Shown in pieces: positions 11,597 to 23,500 of a DNA stretch of 64,000 bases (the first letter of the stretch is position 1; each line of letters begins with the position of its first letter). The DNA is from Chimonanthus salicifolius (taxonomy: Eukaryota > Streptophyta > Magnoliopsida > Laurales > Calycanthaceae), in NCBI GenBank assembly GCA_013350335.1, contig CM023539.1:34520631-34584630 (forward strand), read 5' to 3'. A program made the position numbers and the translations under genes. The notes beneath the pieces were generated by a model. The model was not told the origin of the DNA. It worked only from the letters and a program-made list of their open reading frames with translations, and did no database searches.

Positions 11597-14500
11597 CTGA
11601 AAAAAGAAAAGAAAAGAAATTCAACTAAATCAGAAAAGGAGGGAAAAATAAAGTCTAATGCTAGATCTTGCAAATTTCTATCATCAAGGCATTGCTTATG
11701 CCAGCTTGAACAGGAGAATAACTGTCCTGGCAGGCATTCCAGTGCACAGGGTACCTTTAAAAATATCAATTGGCAGGGCTTTTTAATCAATCAAATATCA
11801 ACATTCAAAAGGACTCTAAATGTTCCAAGGGAAAAAAATCAGTCAGCTGAGATTTCCTCACAAGTGTTAAGAGTTTATAGTTCAGGTCATTTGAATATGT
11901 AGCTATATGAGCCTCCCAAAAACAAGCCACCTTCAAGGGGTGATCGGCTCCAAAATGCAGAAAGCCAAAAATTACCAGTTAAGGAATGAGCGCACAAGCA
12001 GTGCAATCAACCTGGAGAACTTAATGCAGAAAGATAAATGGACTGCAAATTTCCAAATGGTAATTGCTACAAACAGCAAAAGGTTATGTACACTTTACAC
12101 ATTAAGGCATATACTTATTCCTCATTATGCAGAAGTCCCAAGCATAGTTGATTTGTTCCAACACCAAAACATGGTTTATTGAAACAATCAAGGTGATTTT
12201 TTGTAGCTTCACATTTACATAGACATTTCCAACCAACCCATCTCCATAGCCCAAATTGAAACCACATAGAGGTGCAGGTGCTCAAGTGTGCACATGCATG
12301 CATGACATATATACACAAAACATATATCTTACGTATTATAAGGATATGGGTGCATGAGGAATGATGAGGAGCTGATACGTGGAGAACTTTGGTGCAAGAT
12401 AGGTGACATGGAATCCCAACCAATCAGATGTGCAAATACTTCGAAGTCAATCTCTTCAGGAAATTACCCCCATGTTTTGAGATATTTCTATTTGTAAAGA
12501 ACTAACAAAAGCCCTACAGTGCACTCTCTCTTCCTCAAATTTTTCATTTGATATTTTTTATCTTTAGTTTTCACAATTATACACAACATATTGTCTCTTC
12601 ATTGTCATGCATGTATATCACCTCACAAAGTGTGCCAAAGTCTTACATCCAAGTAGGAACCAATCCACAGGTGACATAAGTGAGTCATGAGTTCTCGTGA
12701 CTCAATCTTGAATGGGGTGGGAACAAGTGACCTACAGGATCAAAGAAACAAACCATTTCAATGGAGTTGGAACTCCCTTTCAATTGTCCATTTCATTTGC
12801 TTCGACCAAATGGCTTAACTTGCCTACGTATTAAAAGAAATTAGTCTCAATTAAACATACATTTATCATTCATCCACTTATCCCATCCTCATTTGTGGTG
12901 CTTCCAAACTAGTCCTATATCACTTGCCTAGGTGTTAAACATGTATATGAAAATAATTACAGACACTGTGAGCCAAAGTCCAACATCCGAAACCACATAG
13001 AGAGATTTTAAAAGAGAAATGATCACCCGCACGCATAGGCATGGGACCCACCAAATGAAGTGGTGATGGGTCCATTGGAAAAGGTCTTTCATTAAATATG
13101 TGCCACACAAGAAATAACCTTGATGGGATCAATCAAGCTATGTTTTTTAAGCCCTCCAACATTTGATCAGTTTAAATTATTTTTTAATCTTTGAACTTTG
13201 TGATCTTAAAAAACAGTTTGATTGATTCCATCAAGGTAATATTTGGTGGGCCTCATAATCAAACAAAGGGTTTTCCAATGCAACATCCCACTTGATGGTC
13301 CCCATGCCCAGGTATGAAAGGTAATAAGCAGGTGATCATCCTTTATTTTTAAAAACCCCCTTTCATTTAAGCACTTTCATATCATACAAGGGGAAAAACA
13401 ACTTAAGCACTTTCCCAAAGAGTCCTTCAAGGCATTTTAATAATTAGCACATTGTGTTGTGGGACCCATTTCTACACCATAGTTGACCAGAATCTCATAT
13501 TCTAGAATGTCAACTCTATTTTGTATGATTGATTGTAATTAGAGATTATTTTATTTCTTTCTTTTTCAGCCACCTTAATTGGCTCATTGTGTATTATTTA
13601 TACTTGTATTCTCCTTCGATTTTATACACATTCAATACAATAGAGAGAAAGGATTCCTATCGACAAATTCTCTCTCTCCTTTTTCCTTTTTCTTATTATT
13701 ATTATTTTCTAGATGGTATCAGCTAGAATGAATTTTTGGGTGCTTTAAGTGAAGTTTTTTCTTTCGTTTTATTGTTCCTCGTCGGAATACCTATTCATCG
13801 TCGGAGTTACTGTTCATCATCGGACTTCGGCCTCTTCTCCAGCACCATAAGGACTTCTGTAGCGAGCTTCTCTGAGGACCTCTGCCTTTGTGAGGAGTTT
13901 TTTCAGTCTGTCTGTGCCTTCCCCACTTCTTCTCTTCTGCAGCTGTCACTTCTCGGCCTTCGATCCATTCACCGAAGAAGCTTCTATCGACGGGAACCCA
14001 TGTCTTCCCTGTCGTTTTTTGCTAGACCTTCCATCTATACCATCAGATCTCTAATCTGATTTGTGTGGGACCCTCTGATCTACTGTTTTCTGGGCCTGAC
14101 TGGGATGCAGGAATCCCAGTTTTTGGAGGTTTTGGGCCAGATCACCTGGTTTTTTGCCTGGTTTTGCTTGGAAGCAGGCCTCTTACTGTCGCCCCTGCTG
14201 CTGTCTACATCGAACTTGGTTGCTCTACCATTCATCACCATGGGCCCCTCATTTCTACAGTTTTTTGGGCTGCTTCCTGGGACGCAGGACACCTTTTTTT
14301 TGGTGTTTTTGTGTTCGTTCTGCTACCTTTTTTACTGTTTAGGCTTGGAATCAAACCTGGAATTGTCGCCCTGAGTGTGTTTTCCATCTCGCAGGTCTTT
14401 TTCTATCTCCATCACCGATGGGGCCCTCATTTCTGCAATTTTTTGGCTGCTGCCCTGGACGCAGAAAACCCCATTTTTTTGGTGTTTTTGGGTCGGATCT

Positions 14501-17500
14501 GCTAGTTTTTTTACTGTTTTAGCTTGGATTCAAGCTTGGTGCTGTCGCCCCTGGGTGTGCTTTCAACCACACCTGCTCTCACCCTTTTCATGACTGGTGG
14601 AGCCCATGTTTCTTGCATCCTTGCTGCTGAATTGTTGTCCAATGACCTGCTGTATATTTCTTGGACTGGATTTGCTGCTATAGCCCTCTTCTTCACTCGC
14701 CACTTCAGTCCTATGGCAAGCTTGGGTGCTTCTCGTCAGCTTACGGCTTGATCTTGTTTTTGGTCATTGTGGGACCTACTTTGACTGCATTCTCTCTTCT
14801 GAGTGGCTGCCAACCGATCTGCTGCCTTTTTTTTTGGACTTGATCCACTGTCGTTGCCTTCTTCTCCACTGTTGTACCAGGCTTTGTTATTTGGTTTGAT
14901 TTATTGGCACATGGATTCTTCTAATGCTTCTCCTCTCTTTGCTATTGGTCAAAGGAAGAAAGGTATTTGTTTTTGCTCTTATTGAAAAATGACCAATCAT
15001 TATGTTGATATGTGCTTCAAGCTTCATGGTCATCCAAAGCAAGTTAATCTCTATGTTGCCCCTCATGTTGCTTATTCCTCTAATGCGGCTAGTGACAGTG
15101 CCACAGTGACTAGACATGAATTTAACTTATTACAGCAACGACTGGAGTGCCTTCAATCCTCGAAGGTCTCGACTGTTGTCTCCTCGCAATCAAGTACTAA
15201 GCCTCTCGCACACAATGCTTCCACCCATTCTTAGATTATTGATTTTGGGGCCACTTACCATATAGCTGGTATGTCTAACCTTTTCTCTTCCCTTTCTCTA
15301 GCTTCATATGGTAAGGTCAAATTAGCTAATAGGTCGTTTACTGGTATTGGCACAATCCATGTTTCTTCCACTTTGAACCTATCTTCAGTTTTACATGTTC
15401 CCACTTTATCACGCAATTTATTATCCGTTAGTACCCTTCCTAAAACATCGAATTGCTCAGTCACCTTCTTTCCTTTCATTGTGTCTTCATGGTGGCATTT
15501 TGCAAGGTTGGAAGGATAAATCCAAATCCAATACTAGGTGATAATTAAAGAAAGCATAGCAAAGCAACCCACCAACGTGTACAAGCTTATCACATAATAA
15601 CTGGGGCATCTTTGCTTGCTTGACCGTCCACGGGATTTTGGGAGATAATTTATGAAGGTTTTTATTAGCAATTGTAACTCATGGTTTGCACCCATGAGTG
15701 TACAAACCGTGTACCATATTTGGGTTTCCTATTATTTTCCATTTTATTAGGGTATTTTTAGGAAGGGTATTTTAGTCTTTTTACAATATTTTCTCTATAA
15801 ATACTTGTAGCAATTTCGATTTTAATACAATTGAATATTTTTGGAGAAAAGAAAATTCTTGAAGTTGGGTGTTTCACACCGGGCTTCGGCCCTCCGGCAA
15901 AAGCCAAGTCATTGGACTAGGACCAATTCTATCTTACAAGTAAGTCTTGGTGATTATAATTCTTCTTCATTTTATGGCATTTTTAGATTAAGACTTTAAT
16001 TGCATTCTCATTAATCTCTTCTAAATTAATTGGATTAATATTTAATACAGACCTTAATCTCAATTCCATAAAGCAAAGTTAAATTCTCGGACTCTTGTGT
16101 TTTTTCTGTTTGGGTATTGTTCAGCAAATCCAAGCCAAGGCAGAATCCTTTCACAAACTGTGATTGGCTGCACGGGTCCTTCAGAGACCATACTCTAAAA
16201 CTGCTCGTCTACGGCTAATTTTTCACAGATTAGACCCTGGGCCTGCATGAGATTGTCACTTGCCTCCATCAGCATATTTCTTAAGGCCGGTTATTTACTT
16301 CTTATTTCCATTCTAAAGATCAACTTGCGGATATACTAACAAAGGTCGTTCCTCGGAGTCAACTCACTTCGGTTGTTAGTAAGTTGGACTTACTGGATAT
16401 CTTTGAACTAGCTTGAGGGAGAGTGTTGTGGGGTCCACTTCTACACCATAGTTGACCAAAATCTTCCTATTCTGGAATGTCAACTCTATTTTGTATGATT
16501 GATTGTAATTAGAGATTATTTTATTTCTTCTTTTTCAGTCACATTAATTGGATCATTGTGCATTATTTATACTTGTATTCTCCTTCGATTTTATATGCAT
16601 TCAATACAATAGAGAGAAATGATTCGTCTCAACAAATTCTCTTTCTCCTTTTTCCTTTTTCTTATTATTATTTTCTACACACTTGCCCCTCCAGAAAAAT
16701 CATAATGTGTATATTGGCCCCCTTCACCCCAAATAAAAAGTATATTTTGTGTATGTGGGCGTATACACATTCACTGAGGCGCAAAGCCCATGCACACCAT
16801 GGGAATAGGAATTTTTTTTTTTTTTTTTTGAAGATCTAGTCATGGATAGTGGGGTTCACCAAAAAAAATAAACCTTGGATTTCCCAAGCCATGAATTTCA
16901 AGGGTCCAAAGATCTAGTAAAGAAGGGGTTATAAAGGTATGGATTTCAATTCAAAGGTAACAACAACTTAGAATGGTCAAATTGGGTATCATGCATTTGG
17001 GATGGAGCACACTACCCCTTAAATGGGCACTAGCACCCAGGTGAAATTATATACATATATGTAAAGAATTTTTTTAGTACATATAGATGTATATAGATCT
17101 CCATCCATTATTGGTTGATGATGTCAATAATAAATTCTTTTGACAAACAAGAGTTTCTTCCATTGTTTGACTTTGTGTGAATGTAGTACATGTGATGTCC
17201 TAGAGAAATCCCCCTCCCCCGCACCCTCCATCCATCCATCCATCCTTGCTTCCCTCCCTCCTCTTTAGCCATTGATCCACCCATCCATCCCTTATTGGTT
17301 GATGATGTCTACAAGCAAGAGTTTCTTCCATTGGTTGATTTTGTATAAATGTAGTACATGGGATGTATGGGAGAACCCTCCTTCCTCTTTTTTTTTGAGC
17401 GCTAAAAAAGACAATTTATATTATAGAGAAATAAAAAGTACAATTACATCAAGGGAAATGAGGGTCTATAAGGACTAGACCCTAAAAAACACACATGAGA

Positions 17501-20500
17501 AAAGCAGAAATACAAAACATCCATATAACAAATACAATCAATTGAGCATAACTCCTGCTCAAACTCCTCCTATCTCAAAGATGAAAGACACCTGAAACTG
17601 AGTTGTCGACTCTGCTCTTTGCGAAAAAAATCAGCCACACCATTAGTTGTGCAACTGACTTGGGCGAAGGATACATCGAGTCCTAAAACAAGAGCCCTAA
17701 TCTCCCTAATCTCCCTAACTATGGTAATCAATCTCCAAGGGGGTCGCTTCAATCCCTTAGCCCATTTGATTGCATTTGTCGAATCCCCTTCTGTCACTAG
17801 TATTCCAAACCCGAAGACTCTCCAAATGGTCAAAGCTCTCCTAATAATAATGAGTTCCGCCTCGTTTGAATCCCTAATCCCCACCAACTCTGTGAATACT
17901 AAGGATGTTTGGCCGTTGTGATCTATAAGAGCACCTCCTATCCCTATTGATCCCAGTTTTCCCCTAGAAGTTGCATCCACATTGAATTTAAGAACACCTT
18001 GTTGAGGAGGAGACCAGTTGACTAAGGTTTTTGGCTTCCTAGAGTATTTGTGTGATACCCTTGTGTTTGGGGGTGGTGTGGGAGAGAGAAAAGTGTCAGT
18101 ATGGGGCACTAAAAAGTCCCTCGCTGCCTAGTGTGGAGAGTGTGTAATGGTATTTAAGAGGAATGCCTCCCTCCTTCTAGCACAAGGCCTTTTGGGGCGC
18201 TAGTATGGGATAGTGCTCCAAGAACAAAGCTGTAAGGGCCTGTGTGGGCCCAAAGCAGACAATATTGTGCTGGCAGGATGGGGCGTTACAAATGGTATCA
18301 GAGCACGGTTCAAGTCTTGGACATGTGTGTATTGTGTGACAGAGCCAGGGACGGCTCTAGTTTTAAGGGGGTGGATTGTGATACCCTTGAATTTGGGGCG
18401 GTGTGGGAGAGAGAAAAAAGCCTGTATGGGGCACTAGAAAGCCCCTCATCGCCTAGTGTGGAGAGTGTGCAATGGTATATAAGAGGAATGCCTCCCTCCT
18501 CCTAGCACAAGGTTTAACGACCCATCCCGCTAGCATGATATTGTCTGCTCTGGGCCTCACACACGGCCCGCACGGCTTTCAATTGGTGAGCCAACTCACT
18601 GTTGCTCCCAAAAGGCCTCATGCTAGAAGGAAGAAGGCTACTACTTATATGCCAGGGAATTTCCAATGCAACTAGCAATGTGGGACTTTTTTTTTTCCCT
18701 CTATAGGCATGGGGTATTACAATCTACCCCCTTTAAAGCCAGAGCCGTCTCCTGTTCTGCCCACACAACAACCAAGCCCACACCCTCAGGCAGAGAGTTG
18801 AACCATACTCTGATACCATTTGTAACGACCCGTCCCGCTAGCACAATATTGTCCGCTTTGGGCCCATACACACAAGCCCGCACGGCTTTGCTTTGGTGAG
18901 TCAACCCACTGTTGCTCCCAAAAGGTCTTGTACTAGAAGACGGAAGGTTATTACTTATATACCAGGGAATTTCCAATGCAACTAACAATGTGGGACTTTT
19001 TTTTCTCTATAGGCATGGGGTATTACACAAGGCCTTTTGGGGCGCTAGTATGGGATAGTGCTCCAAGAACAAAGCTATGAGAACCTGTGTGTGCCCAAAG
19101 CGGACAATATTGTGCTGGCGGGACGGGGCGATACAATCCACTCATGCAACCTTCCCACCACAAAAAGAGATCGGTGGCTTTGAGTCCCTTGAACTCTTTA
19201 CCAGAGAGAAGCCAAACACAAAGCCTCCATTTGGCTCTCTGAAAGAGCTCACTAACCTCGGTTGACTTTCTTTTGAAGATTTTGGAATTCCTCTCCTTCC
19301 AAATGGTCCATAAGACTGCAACTAGAATCACGTTCCAGGCTGCCTTCGTTGAGTCTAGAGAGGAACCAAGACCACTAATCCTTCACAAGTTCTTTCAAAA
19401 ACCCATGGTACATCCAAAAGGTTAGTGAAATTTATCCATAAATTCCAAGCATCTAGGCATCTAGCGAAAAGATGATCGACATCTTCCTCCATCGATCCGC
19501 ACAGTGAGCAACTAATCCTCCTCTGATCTCAATAACCCTCTTCTCTTGTGGTCCATTCTGGTAAGAATCTTTCCCTTTAGAGCGCACCACACAAAAGTTT
19601 GAACCCTTGGGAGTGTTACGCTTTTCCCAGGCTACACTAAATCTACCATTGTCTTAAGCGAGTAGGAACCCGATGAATCACCTGTCCAAACGAGTTCATC
19701 CTCTTCTCCTAAAGACAATGGGCACTCATCTAGCTAGACTAACAGGTCTTCTCTACTCCCACTCTCGAAGGATATGTCATTGCCCTCAATTTTGTAGCAA
19801 TCTTGGACTAATGCTTGTTTGTTTCTAGCTATTCTGAATAACGTAGGGTACATTCCCGACCCCTGCCCCCATCCCAAATAGGAGTTGTTAACCACAGTAT
19901 TAACTACTTGCAAGATATGATTTATGACGAAATAAGCATCTCCTATAGGAAATGAACACCAACTAAACTTCCTTGCATAGGCAACTTTAGGAGGGCATTT
20001 GTCATTTTCCAACTAGATTGAAAATGGATAGCGCAGAAAATGAGACCCTCTCCCATTTTCCATAGAATCCATTTATAAGAAAGGCACCTCTAAGACTAAG
20101 AACAAGTTTTCTTCTTTCTATTGCTTCTCTCTTCTGCTGCTTGTTTTAGATCTATTCTTTTTTTTTTTTTATGATGGAGAACCCCAAGACCCTCACCTCT
20201 CCTCAAGTACGAGGGAGTTGGGTAAAACTCCAAATGCATGCAGCCCCCCACAAGTTAGATCTATTCTTCCCCCCCCCCCCCCCCCTCCCTTTTCATATCA
20301 ATAAATTAACACTTACCATTCAAAAAGAAAAGAAATGAAAAAAAAAAAAAAAATTTAAGTAAATTCCCTCTTCTCAAATTAGTTGCAAATGGTATGATTA
20401 GAAATCATATTCCGGTTTTGAGAGACTGATTCAATTACTAACAAGAGAAAATATATCAAAGGACCATGAGCCAAACAGTTCCAAATCTCCAAGCTCTGTA

Positions 20501-23500
20501 TATTCAAGTAAACAATAAAAAGTTAGCAACTTACTCGTGGGCCTCTATCTGCAGCTTGTGGACGTCTATTGCCCATTGGATCTGGTTGTTGGATCATTTC
20601 TGGGCTGTCATGCTTGTAAAAAGCCTGTAAGGCTCTCATAACAAACGGACGCACTATATTTACTTCCATTGCAGATAGATTTTTTAGCTTCACAGTAAAA
20701 ATAATTAAAAGTTGTAAGTCACAATAAGTAGAAATGAATGACAGAAACTAATGCTTCAATTGGCAATAAATTACCAACCAGTAAATGGAAAGTAGATCAA
20801 GTCAATGCTCATGAAAGGGTTTTCAACTTTAACAATGATTCAAAGTTATCATCACTTGAACATGTATAGACGAGCTGTAAAAATGATATATATCTTTATG
20901 TATTATTATATACCATCTCTCAATCTGAATTTAACATGCTTATAACATATGAGTAAATTACCCGGTGTGTGCGGATAGAGGGGTTTTCACACACCCCGGA
21001 GGACTAGTCGGATGCGACACCTGGACACCTCCGGACCTCAAAAAAACATATGAGTAAATCATTGGCCCATTGCTAATTCTTAAACTAATGCATATTGAGT
21101 AGTACAATACCTACACAATGATACTTCATACTTTAGACCCTAAGTTTACTGAAAAAATGGAGCCTTGAAAGTAACCCTTTTTCTCATTTTCTATTCTATT
21201 GATGGTAGCAAAAAATATGATTAGAAAAACTTAAATGTAAGCTTTAATCAAATCACTACTGGATTATGGAAACTTTATGTCCCCTATAAGGCGCATCTAA
21301 AGTTTTTTGGGGTATGAAATCAAGCTCACCAAAAATGGAACAGCCAAAAGAAGAAATTACCTTTATCTAGTAAAGTAACCAAAAGAAGGAAGACACTACC
21401 TTTGTTCGGTAAACTACTTAGGGCTCACATAGCCCATACCAGATTAATCGTATTCTGGGACTGAACAATGAACCCATTTGAAGTGGCCCATCTCGTATGT
21501 GAGAAACCCATGTATGAACAAGGATGGATTTTAATTCCCCATCTAGCTACTCTAGGTTGGGGGGGTAGGTCCAGGTGGAGAAGTTATAAACACCTTCCGT
21601 ACATCCAAAGTACTTCGCTTAATTTCCTCCGCAGTCTAAGGCTTTGGCGGTATTTATCATGCCGTTCTTGGACCTAAGACCCTTGAAGAATCATTTCCAT
21701 TCTTTCGTTCTGTATAGATGGATGGAAAAAGTTTGGTAACAGCCCGAAATCTTTCTGCAGCTTTAAGTACAATCGGCTGCAGGCTGGACCTCTCATTTGG
21801 TACTGAGATGGACCCACCATTGACAATGAATCTATGGAATATCTTATAAATTTTAAGGGGCCAAAATACTTTTTGCAGCTTTAAGTACAATCAGATGCAG
21901 GCTGGACCCTGGTTTGGTACTCAGATAACCTTCCATTGACAATGCATCCATGGAATATCTTATAAACAAGAATCCTAGCTCTACCACTAATGACCAAAAA
22001 CTGGAGAGCGAAGATAGATATCAGCAACCATCTAGAAAGGGGAAATATAGAACTACAGATTGCAAGGAATTTTGAACAGAGGGTACACTTCATTCACAGT
22101 GGATCCACATCAATGGTCCATGTACTGAACCATACAATTCCACAAATAGAAAAATAAGGAGCACCAAATCATACTCAGTAGAGCATGACCCTTTAGGGAA
22201 ATGGTATTGGCTACCCTACCTATTATTGATGAAACAACAACAGCAAAACTAATACTAATAATAATACTAATACTAATAATAATAATAATAACAATGATAA
22301 AACCTGACTATCACATTAGGTCCCAGGGGTGCTCGAGAATTGCATACACAAGTTTCAATAGTTTTCACCGACCCAAGGTCAAAGCAATGAATAAAAGTAT
22401 ACCTTCACCGCATGAGTACGAGCAGAAATTGTCTCTAAGCCAGTCTCAACCTTATGAAACCTAACATCTCGAATGTCCTCGATCAAAGATCTCGCCTATA
22501 GGAAAGCAATATGTGAACCATTTTACAATCTTGAAGAAAGGAAATAAATAAACGGACTAAAAAGCCTCCAAACTCACCATATACATTTCTGGGATGTCAT
22601 CACGAGCACTGATATCAACAGATATAAAGTCGGTATCTTCTAAATACTAATAATGTCAAAAGCCAAAGAAAAGAGGATGGGTTATGCTGCATACTGGTCA
22701 AATAGAAGCCTTGAAATTTCCACATAGTGAAATGGTAATGGCTGAAATTCTCTAGGAGATTCTCGCTCGGCTTCCAAGATCTGTGTCAACTTTTCTGCTC
22801 CATGGAGCAGCAAACAGTAAATTAATGTCTTACAATGTCAATGATGTTCTTGAGTTGAAATTCTTTGCAGTAAAGAAAACATCGCTTGACTTCCAGATAC
22901 TGATGAATTTGACTAAAATGCAAGATAAAGCACACCTTCAAGTCAACTCTCATGCACATGGGAATAAACAAAATGTTCCCGAGAATATGCAAAATAGACG
23001 AATCAAATTGTCACCTTTTCCTAGAGAGTTCCTATTTATTTAGAAGGGGTTTTTTAGACAATGAAAATGGAATATTCATTAGAAATAATGAGAGATACAA
23101 GAGACAAAAAGTACATGTCAACAAACATAAGTTATTCTACATATCTGCGAAGTGTATTTTTGTAGATTATTCCCCTACACAAAAGGATACAAATGCATCA
23201 ACCCAGACAATGGTATAAATATGTATCAATTACTTGGATGGTTTGTGTTCCTAATGAAGGATGGTTTGATTTCTACAAGTAGGATACCAAATGAATGAGA
23301 AGTAAAAGGGAATAACAAATGGTGGGTAGAGTTTCCGACTAATGGTAGCCTTGTGTCATTTACATTCAAAAACTCCCAGAATGTGGGCCTTATGACTATT
23401 TCAGTTATCAAACTTGTATTGCTCTATGGAGCAAAATGTTAGGCAATGAAGAAAAGACAAATAGACAAAGTTAGGGTGACAGAAACGTGCATGTTATGTT

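Larger units (their letters stand above)
13455..16679 (+). mobile_element. Gutted copia LTR retrotransposon (PSF2 intron 7)
   Basis: 5' LTR 13455-13713 and 3' LTR 16424-16679 are near-identical. A tRNA-Met-like primer site (tggtatcag) follows the 5' LTR and a purine tract (gcttgagggagag) precedes the 3' LTR. The interior keeps a leader with degenerate ~190-bp repeats (14090-14600), a zinc knuckle, a protease remnant and the last codons of the RNase H end. Integrase and RT are missing, replaced by unrelated DNA at about 15535-16280. A clear target duplication was not found. Confidence 0.85.
18051..19135 (+). mobile_element. TRIM element A, interrupted in its 3' LTR
   Basis: This is a terminal-repeat retrotransposon in miniature. 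5' LTR 18051-18290 (tgtgatacc..gcgttaca), primer site tggtatcagagc at 18293-18304, an internal part of only ~86 bp, purine tract ttttaagggggtgg, and 3' LTR from 18377. The 3' LTR is interrupted at 18513-19027 by another TRIM and resumes to 19135. The LINE flanks show no clear duplication. Confidence 0.85.
17393..20012 (-). mobile_element. 5'-truncated L1-like LINE, split by nested TRIMs (PSF2 intron 7)
   Basis: The minus strand carries the 3' part of a plant L1-like LINE. From about 20012 it has [20 protein letters not shown], a zf-RVT segment ([19 protein letters not shown]), then [16 protein letters not shown] and an RNase H domain ending at 17570, followed by a 3' UTR with a plus-strand poly-T at about 17387. 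TRIM elements interrupt it at 18051-19135. Upstream parts have several stops. Confidence 0.85.

Noticed and set aside
14063..14505. Overlapping ORFs of 70-146 codons in several frames
   Set aside because: Multiple frames are open together within the repetitive leader of the copia element; none matches gag.
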